A DNA stretch of 14,782 bases from an uncultured Lachnospiraceae bacterium. GTDB taxonomy: Bacteria; Bacillota; Clostridia; Lachnospirales; Lachnospiraceae. Within the stretch, counting starts at the first letter, position 1; every line of letters starts with the position of its first letter. The notes beneath the pieces were generated by a model. It was not told the origin of the DNA and did no database searches. It saw only the letters and a list, made by a program, of their open reading frames with translations. A program made the position numbers and the translations under genes. Location of the stretch: the NCBI GenBank assembly GCA_934434905.1, contig CAKSAI010000048.1:1-14782 (forward strand). The letters are read 5' to 3'. This document shows positions 1 to 6,607 of this stretch, in pieces.

Positions 1-390
1 GAAGTGATCTTCCGGGGACTCCTATTTGCGGCTATCGCAAAGGATAATATAAAGTCTGCAATCATCATTTCCAGTTTGACTTTTGGCATAGGACATATTA
101 TCAACTTGTTCAACGGCAGCGGCATGGATTTGGTCAACAATCTGTGCCAGATCGTCTTTGCGATTGCAGTCGGCTTTCTGCTGGTCACGGTCTTTTATCG
201 CGGCGGAAGTCTTATCCCCTGCATCCTCGTCCATTCTGCAATCAATACGCTAAGCACATTTGCAAACGACACAGATCTTACCGTGGAAATGCACCTGTTC
301 CATATCGGTATATTGATTGTTATTACGGTTGCCTATACCCTGATTCTGACAAGAACGCTGCCGAAAAATCAGTGGGCAAAAAGGGATTGA
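1..390 (+). CDS. CPBP family intramembrane metalloprotease, 3' part (5' end outside window)
   Basis: Membrane-embedded protease of the CPBP (CAAX protease and bacteriocin-processing, Abi) family; the substrate cannot be predicted. The window opens in frame inside the first family motif: EVIFRG is visible at residues 1-6 and normally follows another Glu. The second motif, FGIGH, is at about residues 28-32, and the third, HxxxN (HSAIN), at about 78-82. These Glu and His residues are the expected metal ligands, so the catalytic part looks intact. Three or four hydrophobic segments are visible (about 19-36, 45-66, 70-88 and 97-117), and the protein ends in a short basic tail. The N-terminal membrane helices lie upstream of the window. 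Some relatives sit beside bacteriocin or peptide systems and are implicated in self-immunity, but nothing here shows that role. The gene ends 55 bases before the next one on the same strand. Confidence 0.85.
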   Translation, partial: EVIFRGLLFAAIAKDNIKSAIIISSLTFGIGHIINLFNGSGMDLVNNLCQIVFAIAVGFLLVTVFYRGGSLIPCILVHSAINTLSTFANDTDLTVEMHLFHIGILIVITVAYTLILTRTLPKNQWAKRD

Positions 391-431
391 AATGGCTTTT
401 CTGAATGCCTATGATGTGAGGAATAAACGAT

Positions 432-436
432 AGGAG
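432..436 (+). promoter_or_regulatory. Ribosome binding site of the DUF5131 gene
   Basis: AGGAG, nine bases before the ATG at 446. It supports that start and shows that the initiation region of the internally deleted gene is intact. Confidence 0.6.
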
Positions 437-445
437 TGTGAAACT

Positions 446-976
446 ATGCCAATGTGGAATCCGTGGCGCGGGTGTAAAAAGTGCAGCGAGTGCTGGAAAA
501 TGATCAAAGAGCGGTCAGACTGCACCTTTCTCTTTCTGACCAAGCGTATTGAGCGATTCGCTCAGTGTATGCCGGAGGATTGGGCGGACGGATATGAGAA
601 CGTTACGGTGTGCTGTACCATTGAAAATCAGCGCAATGCAGACAAAAAGCTGTCTGTATTTCGTTCACTGCCCATCAAGCACAAGTGCATCACCGCACAG
701 CCGCTGATCGAACGGGTGAATTTGGAGCCGTATTTAGACGGCGTGGAGCTGGTCGTTGTCGGCGGAGAGTCGGACAAGGATGCAAGACCGCTCGACTATG
801 ACTGGGTGCTTGACATCCGTGAGCAGTGCATCCGAAAGCAGGTCAATTTCGAGTTCCGTCAATGCGGAACGCACTTCATCAAAGATGGTAAGCAGTATAA
901 GCTCCAGACCAAAGACCTGTGCAGGCAGGCGCGTCTGGCCGGTATCAACTACAAATGTACGAATAAATCACTTTAA
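446..976 (+). CDS. DUF5131 (phage Gp37/Gp68-like) family protein with internal deletion
   Basis: Member of DUF5131, also called phage Gp37/Gp68, a family of unknown function. Members begin with WNPWxGC followed by a cysteine cluster of the GCxxCY type. This copy is 176 residues; from memory, full members are about 240-250. The start MPMWNPWRGCKKCSE is normal but then jumps straight to CWKMIKERSD, a segment that usually lies some 60-70 residues further on. The rest aligns naturally with the family: LFLTKRIERF, PEDWADGYENV, TIENQRNAD, IKHKCITAQPL, VVGGESDKDARPLDYDWV and FRQCGTHFIKDGKQY. The reading frame is kept, so this is probably an in-frame internal deletion that removed the end of the cysteine motif. 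The product may be translated, but a metal-dependent function is doubtful. It could instead be treated as a pseudogene. Confidence 0.75.
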   Translation: MPMWNPWRGCKKCSECWKMIKERSDCTFLFLTKRIERFAQCMPEDWADGYENVTVCCTIENQRNADKKLSVFRSLPIKHKCITAQPLIERVNLEPYLDGVELVVVGGESDKDARPLDYDWVLDIREQCIRKQVNFEFRQCGTHFIKDGKQYKLQTKDLCRQARLAGINYKCTNKSL

Positions 977-1002
977 TTTCAAATCTTATGGAGGTGTCAA
1001 AA

Positions 1003-1080
1003 ATGGCAAACGAAGATAAAAAAGACTTTAATGCTATGTTGCATGGATTTCCGTCTTATAAGAAGTCATTTTCCGAGTAG
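1003..1080 (+). pseudogene. 25-codon ORF, probable 5' stub of a longer gene
   Basis: ATG at 1003 follows a strong GGAGGTG RBS (990-996) with six bases between. It opens a 25-residue frame (MANEDKKDFNAMLHG...SFSE) closed by TAG at 1078-1080. The hydrophilic start with a near-consensus RBS resembles the N-terminus of a normal cytoplasmic protein rather than a free peptide. From memory it recalls the start of some clostridial MGMT-like (methylguanine-methyltransferase family) proteins, but I cannot verify that, and the last ten residues do not fit. There is no signal peptide or membrane segment. It may be the remnant of a gene cut by deletion, in keeping with the damaged neighbour at 446-976. 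A genuine small protein remains possible. Confidence 0.4.
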
Positions 1081-1117
1081 AACAAAAAGGCAAGGAAAGT
1101 CGAGAGAAATTTTTTCT

Positions 1118-1133
1118 GACACGGTATAATGTC
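1118..1133 (+). promoter_or_regulatory. Candidate promoter -10 of the AraC-ABC operon, with short dyad
   Basis: A perfect TATAAT lies at 1125-1130, 24 bases before the ATG at 1155. No recognisable -35 sits 16-18 bases upstream, which would fit a promoter needing an activator such as the AraC protein it precedes. The -10 is bracketed by a short inverted repeat, GACA (1118-1121) and TGTC (1130-1133). Four-base arms are weak evidence for an operator. Confidence 0.4.
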
Positions 1134-1154
1134 TCCGGTAAGGAGTTGAGAAGA

Positions 1155-2039
1155 ATGAAGGAACAGGTGCTGGCTGTCCAGCGGATGCAGGACTACATTG
1201 AAAAGAACAAAGCGGAGGAAATCAGCCTGTCCGATCTTGCGCGGGTATCGCTGTTTTCCCCTTGGTATGCCTATCGGCTGTTCCGTGACTGCCTCGGCCT
1301 GACGCCGACTGAGTATATCCGCAAATATCGGCTCACGCAGGCGGCAAAGCAGCTGCAAAGCGGCGATGTCAAGGTCATTGACGCGGCCTACAATGCCGGG
1401 TTTAACAATGTGGATACATTCACGCGGGCGTTTTACCGGGAGTTCGGCATGAATCCCAGCGACTACATGAAGCATCCTGTGCCGGTCACACTCTTCATTC
1501 CTTACGGCGTAAAATACCGTGAACTGAGAAAGGAGTCAATCGACGTGTCCAACATTCAACCAATTTTCGTACAGACCATCCGCAAGCCGGAACGTCTGTG
1601 TATCATCAAGCGGGCTGTCCACGCAGAGGACTACTTCCCGTATTGCGAGGAGGTTAGCTGCGACGTGTGGGGCATCCTCATGAGCATGAAATCCCTCTGC
1701 GGAGAGCCGGTGTCCATGTGGCTGCCGCCAAAGTACAAAAAGCCCGATACTTCCACCTATGTGCAGGGTGTGGAGGTCGAAACCGGCTACATGGGTATTG
1801 TTCCCGAAGGGTTTGATACCATTCATTTGCCGGAGGCGGAGTATCTGATGTTCCAGGGACAGCCCTTCCGGGAGGAGGATTACTGCGAAGCCATTCGCAC
1901 CGTACAGTATGCGATGGACAACTATGATCCGTCTGTCATCGGTTATCAGTGGGATGACGAGAATCCGCGCATCCAGTTAGAGCCACGCGGCCAGCGCGGC
2001 TATATCGAGCTGCGGGCAGTCAGGAGGGTTCAGAAATGA
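1155..2039 (+). CDS. AraC family transcriptional regulator with C-terminal GyrI-like effector domain
   Basis: Predicted cytoplasmic transcription factor of 294 residues. Residues 1-108 form an AraC-type double helix-turn-helix: ISLSDLARVSLFSPWYAYRLFR is the first motif and VIDAAYNAGFNNVDTFTRAFYREFGMNPSDY the second. Residues from about 130 to 290 look like the GyrI-like/BmrR small-molecule binding domain, ending in a YIELRAV-type strand. The domain order is that of Rob-like and related regulators, which bind drugs or other amphipathic ligands. The ATG at 1155 is preferred over the TTG at 1146 because AGGAG at 1141-1145 is nine bases from the ATG but directly abuts the TTG. Its last bases overlap the ABC ATPase start (ATGA), so it is co-transcribed with the exporter it presumably activates. 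The inducing ligand is unknown. Confidence 0.88.
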   Translation: MKEQVLAVQRMQDYIEKNKAEEISLSDLARVSLFSPWYAYRLFRDCLGLTPTEYIRKYRLTQAAKQLQSGDVKVIDAAYNAGFNNVDTFTRAFYREFGMNPSDYMKHPVPVTLFIPYGVKYRELRKESIDVSNIQPIFVQTIRKPERLCIIKRAVHAEDYFPYCEEVSCDVWGILMSMKSLCGEPVSMWLPPKYKKPDTSTYVQGVEVETGYMGIVPEGFDTIHLPEAEYLMFQGQPFREEDYCEAIRTVQYAMDNYDPSVIGYQWDDENPRIQLEPRGQRGYIELRAVRRVQK

Positions 2040-2758
2040 GTGAAGCTATCTTTGTAGAAGGACTGACAAAATCCTACAACGGCAAAACCGTGGTCGATCA
2101 TCTGAACCTCTCAGTGCCAAGCGGCACGGTATTCGGTCTGCTCGGCGCAAACGGTGCCGGAAAAAGCACCACGATCGAGTGTATGCTCGGCACAAAGCAG
2201 GCGGATGCGGGAACGGTTCGCCTACTGGGGCAAGACCCGAAGAAGCGCCGCCGCACGCTTTTTGAGCGCATCGGCGTGCAGTTTCAGGAGGGCGACTATC
2301 AGAAAGAAATCAAAGTATCCGAGCTTTGCGAGGAAACCGCAAGCCTTTACCGTAAGCCTGCCGATTGGCACACGCTGTGTGAGCAGTTCGGTATCGGTGA
2401 TAAGGCAAACACATCGGTCAAAAGTCTCTCCGGCGGTGAGCGGCAGCGGCTTTTTATTGTGCTGGCGTTGATCCCGCAGCCGGAGCTTGTGTTTCTTGAT
2501 GAGCTGACCACCGGCCTTGACGCAAAGGCCCGGCGCGGTGTGTGGAAAACGCTGGAACACTTAAAAGAACAGGGACTTACGATTTTCCTGACTTCTCATT
2601 TTATGGATGAAGTGGAAGCATTGTGCGATGAAATCTGCATTTTGAAAAAGGGTACTCCCGTTTTTCGTGGAACCGTGGAGCAGGCAAAGACCCAATGCGG
2701 CTGCGAACATTTCGAGGATGCCTATTTGCAGCTTTCGGATGAGGAGGTGGACGCATGA
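2036..2758 (+). CDS. ABC transporter ATP-binding protein (ABC-2 exporter type)
   Basis: Nucleotide-binding subunit of an export-type ABC transporter, acting at the inner face of the membrane with the permease that follows. In 240 residues it shows Walker A GANGAGKST (37-45), a Q-loop in VQFQEG (about 84), signature LSGGERQR (131-138), Walker B LVFLDE (151-156) with the catalytic Glu, D-loop GLD, and the switch His in TSHFMDE (188). The usual LDEPT reads LDELT here, a Pro-to-Leu change next to the catalytic Glu that should not prevent ATP hydrolysis but is uncommon. The start overlaps the AraC stop by four bases and the stop overlaps the permease start by four, so all three are translationally coupled. 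The family mainly exports drugs, peptides or lipids; the substrate is not readable from sequence. Confidence 0.92.
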   Translation: MSEAIFVEGLTKSYNGKTVVDHLNLSVPSGTVFGLLGANGAGKSTTIECMLGTKQADAGTVRLLGQDPKKRRRTLFERIGVQFQEGDYQKEIKVSELCEETASLYRKPADWHTLCEQFGIGDKANTSVKSLSGGERQRLFIVLALIPQPELVFLDELTTGLDAKARRGVWKTLEHLKEQGLTIFLTSHFMDEVEALCDEICILKKGTPVFRGTVEQAKTQCGCEHFEDAYLQLSDEEVDA

Positions 2759-3495
2759 AACGCTTTTTCACTTTTCTGAAAACGGAGCTGAAGCTCAGCC
2801 TGCGGGATATGAATATGGTGATCTTCGCTGTCATCATGCCGCTTGTGATCTTCATCATCCTTGGCATCATTTACGGCACAAAGCCTGCCTATGACGGCGC
2901 GGACTATACGTTTCTGGAGCAGTCTTTCGGAGCTGTCAGCGCGGTTGCTATTTGCGCAAGTGGACTCATGGGTCTGCCGTTGGCCGTATCGGGCTTACGA
3001 GAGATGAAGATTCTCAAGCGGCTGCGTGTCACGCCGGTCAGCCCGGTGCTCATTCTTGGCGCTGAGCTGGCGATGTATGCCGTCTACTGTGCCGCGTCCC
3101 TTGCGACACTGTCGGTTGCGGCGCTTTTGTGGGGCGTGCGGCTGCATGGTTCGCTTCTGGCTTTCCTCGGAAGCTGGGCGCTTACCATGCTCTCAACGCA
3201 ATCCATCGGTATGCTGGCAGGCGGCGTGGCGAAGGACACCAAGCAGGCCAGCGTCATTGCCTCGATCCTCTATTTCCCCATGCTGATCTTTTCCGGCACA
3301 ACACTGCCGATTGAGGTCATGCCAAAGGCAATGCAGAAAATCGTCAGCTTTTTCCCGCTGACACAGGGACTTACGATGATGAAAAATACATTTCTCGGTA
3401 TCGGTGCGGGCAGTGTTCTGTTGCCGATCTGTGTAATGCTTGGGGTTACCGCACTCTGCACCGTTCTCGCCGTCCGCTTTTTCCGCTGGGAATAG
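2755..3495 (+). CDS. ABC-2 type transporter permease
   Basis: Integral membrane subunit of 246 residues partnering the ATPase at 2036-2758. About six transmembrane helices are visible, the first at roughly 21-41 and others near 58-80, 98-124, 135-156, 168-182 and 220-242. The C-terminal stretch SGTTLPIEVMPKAMQKIVSFFPLTQG (about 180-205) is the characteristic ABC-2 family region before the last helix. Length and topology match the DrrB/YadH-like half-size permeases. It is the last gene of the operon; the next gene starts 120 bases later with its own promoter. No convincing terminator hairpin was found in the gap. Confidence 0.88.
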   Translation: MKRFFTFLKTELKLSLRDMNMVIFAVIMPLVIFIILGIIYGTKPAYDGADYTFLEQSFGAVSAVAICASGLMGLPLAVSGLREMKILKRLRVTPVSPVLILGAELAMYAVYCAASLATLSVAALLWGVRLHGSLLAFLGSWALTMLSTQSIGMLAGGVAKDTKQASVIASILYFPMLIFSGTTLPIEVMPKAMQKIVSFFPLTQGLTMMKNTFLGIGAGSVLLPICVMLGVTALCTVLAVRFFRWE

Positions 3496-3545
3496 GATAT
3501 TGCATATTCATGTATTCCGCTATTTTGGAAATTTCAAAAAAGGCC

Positions 3546-3574
3546 TTGACAAGTAATCGCTCTGTTGCTATAGT
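3546..3574 (+). promoter_or_regulatory. Sigma-A type promoter of the TetR/exporter operon
   Basis: TTGACA (3546-3551), a 17-base spacer and TATAGT (3569-3574): consensus -35, ideal spacing and a one-mismatch -10. It lies 42 bases before the TetR start. Initiation would be expected near 3580, inside the palindrome at 3579-3594, as in a repressor-controlled promoter. Confidence 0.85.
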
Positions 3575-3578
3575 TATA

Positions 3579-3594
3579 GTAACCGAACGGTTAC
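3579..3594 (+). promoter_or_regulatory. Perfect palindromic operator, probably for the TetR repressor
   Basis: GTAACCG-AA-CGGTTAC is a perfect inverted repeat with 7-base arms and a 2-base centre. It starts four bases after the -10 element and covers the expected transcription start. Its size and position are typical of TetR-family autorepression sites; binding is inferred from the adjacent TetR gene. Confidence 0.8.
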
Positions 3595-3615
3595 AAAGAA
3601 TTAAGGAGTGAGATC

Positions 3616-4248
3616 ATGGCCGGAGATACAAAGAAACGGATTTTAGAAACAGCACTTGAGCTGTTTGCGCAAAGCGGTTACTTGGGAACCTCAATGAGTG
3701 ATATTGCAAAGCAGTTAGGAATTACAAAAGGTGCTTTATATAAGCACTATACAAGCAAACAGGAGATCTTAGATAGTATCGTGGAGCGGATGAACAAAAT
3801 GGACTATGAGCGCGCCGAAGAATATGAAATGCCTGAAACGGAGCCTGACGGCTTTGCGGAAGCCTATATGCACACACCGATTGAAAAAATCCGTGCATAC
3901 AGCATGGCGCAGTTTGACCATTGGACGAAAGAGCATTTCTCCTCAAACTTTCGGAAGATGCTGACGCTGGAGCAATACCGTGATCCGAAGCTCGCACAGC
4001 TTTATCAGGATTATCTTGCGACCGGTCCTACCGAGTATATGGCAGCAATTTTTCGAAGGTTGACGGATTCTGATGAGTCGGCCATGCAGCTTGCTTTGGA
4101 GTTTTACGGGCCGATGTTCCTGCTTTACAGTGTCTATGACGGCACGGACAAAAAGGAGACCGTTGCACCGCTGCTGGATGCTCATATCGACCGTTTTATA
4201 AGACTGAACACTACAAAAACCAATAATAAACAAGAAGAAGGAGCTTAA
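3616..4248 (+). CDS. TetR/AcrR family transcriptional regulator
   Basis: DNA-binding repressor of 210 residues. The N-terminal domain (about 6-52) has the full TetR signature: KKRILETALELFAQSGYLGTSMSDIAKQLGITKGALYKHYTSKQEIL, with the helix-turn-helix at roughly 26-46. The remaining 150 residues are the helical ligand-binding and dimer domain, which is not conserved enough to name a ligand. AAGGAG at 3603-3608, seven bases before the ATG, fixes the start. It is the first gene of a five-gene run on this strand, and the 16-base palindrome just upstream is very probably its own operator, so it should repress itself and the exporter genes after it. It ends two bases before the next start. Confidence 0.92.
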   Translation: MAGDTKKRILETALELFAQSGYLGTSMSDIAKQLGITKGALYKHYTSKQEILDSIVERMNKMDYERAEEYEMPETEPDGFAEAYMHTPIEKIRAYSMAQFDHWTKEHFSSNFRKMLTLEQYRDPKLAQLYQDYLATGPTEYMAAIFRRLTDSDESAMQLALEFYGPMFLLYSVYDGTDKKETVAPLLDAHIDRFIRLNTTKTNNKQEEGA

Positions 4249-4250
4249 CG

Positions 4251-4964
4251 ATGCTGAACATTGAACATTTAACAAAAAACTATGGTGAAAAAAAGGCCGT
4301 GGATGATCTGAACCTGCATATTCTGCCCGGCGAGATCTATGGCTTTATCGGCCATAATGGCGCGGGTAAGACTACAACACTGAAATCTGTTGTGGGAATC
4401 CTGCAGTTTGATGCCGGGGAGATCATGATCGACGGTAAGTCCATCAAGGAGGATCCGCTTGCCTGCAAACAGGAGATTGCCTATATCCCCGACAATCCCG
4501 ATCTGTATGATTTTATGACGGGCATCAAGTATCTCAACTTTATCGCAGATATCTTTGGCGTCAGTGCCAGTGACCGGCAGGCGCGCATCCGGGATTATGC
4601 GGAGCGGTTTGAGCTGACCGCTGATCTGGCGCAGCCCATCGCGGCGTATTCCCACGGTATGAAGCAGAAGCTTGCTATCATTGCGGCATGGCTTCATGAT
4701 CCGAAGCTTATTATCATGGACGAACCCTTCGTGGGTCTTGACCCCAAGGCTTCCCACCTGCTCAAGGGCATGATGCGGGAGGTGTGCGATGCAGGCGGAG
4801 CCATCTTCTTCTCCACACATGTCCTTGAAGTGGCAGAGAAGCTCTGCGACAAGGTGGCTATTATCAAGAATGGAAGACTCATCCGTTCCGGCACCATGGA
4901 GGAGGTCAAGGGCGATGACTCTCTGGAGGAAGTATTCCTGGAACTGGAGGGAGAATCATGCTGA
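4251..4964 (+). CDS. ABC transporter ATP-binding protein
   Basis: Nucleotide-binding subunit of 237 residues. Walker A is GHNGAGKTT (34-42), the signature is the variant YSHGMKQK (133-140), Walker B is LIIMDEP (153-159), the D-loop is GLD, and the switch His is in STHVLE (190). The Q-loop position reads YIPDNP, with Asp where Gln is often found; variant Q-loops and signatures of this kind occur in export ATPases paired with large permeases. AAGGAG at 4238-4243, seven bases before the ATG, lies inside the end of the TetR gene, so translation is closely linked. The stop overlaps the permease start by seven bases (4958-4964), and the pair should form one complex. The substrate is unknown. Confidence 0.92.
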   Translation: MLNIEHLTKNYGEKKAVDDLNLHILPGEIYGFIGHNGAGKTTTLKSVVGILQFDAGEIMIDGKSIKEDPLACKQEIAYIPDNPDLYDFMTGIKYLNFIADIFGVSASDRQARIRDYAERFELTADLAQPIAAYSHGMKQKLAIIAAWLHDPKLIIMDEPFVGLDPKASHLLKGMMREVCDAGGAIFFSTHVLEVAEKLCDKVAIIKNGRLIRSGTMEEVKGDDSLEEVFLELEGESC

Positions 4965-6559
4965 AAATTCTGTTACAGAAACAGCTGGCGGAGATCTTCC
5001 GCAGCTATTTCTACGATGCAAAGAAGAACAAGGCGCGTTCCAAAGGTGCAACAATCGCCTACATAGTTTTGTTCGTTGTACTTATGATCGGCATTCTCGG
5101 TGGTATGTTTACATTTCTGTCGCTCTCGCTTTGTGGTGCGATGGCGCAGGCGGGCATGGACTGGCTGTATTTTGCGCTGATGGGACTGCTGGCGGTGCTG
5201 CTGGGAGCCTTCGGCAGTGTGTTTAATACCTATTCAGGACTTTATCTTGCCAAGGACAACGATCTGCTGCTCTCCATGCCGATCCCGGTCAATGTGATCA
5301 TGGTCTCACGGCTGCTGGGGGTATATCTCATGGGGCTTATGTACTCCGGTGTGGTGATCCTGCCGGCGGTGATCGTTTATTGGGTTACTGTTTCGGCAAA
5401 TGCAGGGGCGATCATCGGTTCCCTGCTTCTGGTGATTTTGATCTCCGTGTTTGTGCTGACGCTTTCCTGTGCACTGGGCTGGGTGGTTGCAAAGGTTAGC
5501 TTGAAATTAAAGAATAAGAGCTTTATTACGGTGCTGATTTCCCTGCTGTTCATTGGGGCATATTATTTCTTCTACTTCAAGGCACAGACCATCATCAGCG
5601 ATCTGATTGCAAATGCGGCTGTTTACGGTACGAAGATCAAGGGCGCGGCTTATCCTGTCTATCTCTTTGGCAGGGTGGGTGTCGGCGATGTGACAGCGAT
5701 GCTGATCGTTACGGCAGTCGTACTGCTTCTGTTTGGACTGATGTGGACATTGATCTCCCGCAGTTTTATAAAGATTGCCACAGCCTCGGGCCGTACGGAA
5801 AGGAAAGTATACCGGGAAACCGCTGCGAAGCAGGGAAGCGTTGGCAGCGCGCTGCTGGCAAAGGAATTTGGGCGCTTTACCTCCAGCCCCAACTATATGC
5901 TCAACTGTGGACTGGGTGTCCTGCTGCTGCCCATCGGCGGCATTGTACTCCTGTGGAAGGGCAGAGACTTTATTGAGATAATGAATGTCGTGTTTGACGG
6001 AAGGACAGGAAGTGTCCCGCTGCTGCTCTGTGCGGCAGCCTGCATGCTGGCATCCATGAACGATATGGCGGCACCTTCTGTGTCATTAGAAGGGAAGAAT
6101 CTGTGGCTGGTGCAATCCCTCCCGGTAACACCGTGGCAGGTACTTCGTGCGAAGCTGTCCGTGCAGCTTCTTTTGACCGGGATACCGATGCTGTTCTGCC
6201 TGGTGTGTATGGCCATTGTTTGTCCGCTCACGCCGGTGGAATTGTTATTCGCAGTAATTGTCCCGTTGCTCTATGTGCTGCTTATGGCGCTGTTGGGGCT
6301 GTTCCTGGGACTTAAAATGCCGAATCTTACATGGACCAACGAGATCACACCCATCAAGCAGAGCATGGGCGTCCTGCTTGCTCTGTTCGGCGGATTTCTG
6401 TATACGATGCTGCTCTGCATCGGATTTCTGGGACTGCCCGGCTGGAGGCTTGGTTTTCCGGGATACATGGGATGTTTTGCAGCGGTGACGCTGGCGCTGT
6501 GTGCGGTGCTGTACCTGTGGCTGAGAAAGAAGGGCTGTGCCCGGTTTGCAACCTTGTAA
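4958..6559 (+). CDS. Large ABC exporter permease, polytopic membrane protein
   Basis: Integral membrane protein of 533 residues and the natural partner of the ATPase it overlaps. About ten to twelve hydrophobic helices fall in two halves, separated by a cytoplasmic stretch near residues 270-310 (SRSFIKIATASGRTERKVYRETAAKQG). The N-terminus carries an amphipathic basic segment before the first helix at about 28-52. LYLAKDNDLLLSMPIPVNVIMVSRLLGVY, about residues 90-118, is a motif shared by large Firmicutes exporter permeases, where a similar pattern appears again in the second half as SLEGKNLWLVQSLPVTPWQVLRAKL. The two matching segments suggest an internal duplication. It belongs to no family I can name with certainty. 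A gap of 48 bases separates it from the next gene. Confidence 0.85.
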   Translation: MLKILLQKQLAEIFRSYFYDAKKNKARSKGATIAYIVLFVVLMIGILGGMFTFLSLSLCGAMAQAGMDWLYFALMGLLAVLLGAFGSVFNTYSGLYLAKDNDLLLSMPIPVNVIMVSRLLGVYLMGLMYSGVVILPAVIVYWVTVSANAGAIIGSLLLVILISVFVLTLSCALGWVVAKVSLKLKNKSFITVLISLLFIGAYYFFYFKAQTIISDLIANAAVYGTKIKGAAYPVYLFGRVGVGDVTAMLIVTAVVLLLFGLMWTLISRSFIKIATASGRTERKVYRETAAKQGSVGSALLAKEFGRFTSSPNYMLNCGLGVLLLPIGGIVLLWKGRDFIEIMNVVFDGRTGSVPLLLCAAACMLASMNDMAAPSVSLEGKNLWLVQSLPVTPWQVLRAKLSVQLLLTGIPMLFCLVCMAIVCPLTPVELLFAVIVPLLYVLLMALLGLFLGLKMPNLTWTNEITPIKQSMGVLLALFGGFLYTMLLCIGFLGLPGWRLGFPGYMGCFAAVTLALCAVLYLWLRKKGCARFATL

Positions 6560-6592
6560 AAATGCAAAACGAAGAAAAGGGTACTAAGAAAT

Positions 6593-6598
6593 AGGAGA
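6593..6598 (+). promoter_or_regulatory. Ribosome binding site of the fused ABC transporter gene
   Basis: AGGAGA, nine bases before the ATG at 6608, supports that start. No terminator or separate promoter is evident in the 48-base gap, so read-through from the TetR promoter is likely. Confidence 0.6.
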
Positions 6599-6607
6599 AA
6601 AAATCTT

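Noticed and set aside
392..433. 13-codon frame between the CPBP and DUF5131 genes
   Set aside because: Too short, with only a weak AGGGA upstream and no recognisable sequence.
3525..3545. TTTTG...CAAAA as a terminator after the first export operon
   Set aside because: The stem is five pairs, mostly A-T, with no following U-run; it would not form a stable intrinsic terminator.
4269..4820. 183-codon minus-strand frame inside the ABC ATPase gene
   Set aside because: It is antisense to an ATPase with complete Walker and signature motifs, and has no RBS or family resemblance.
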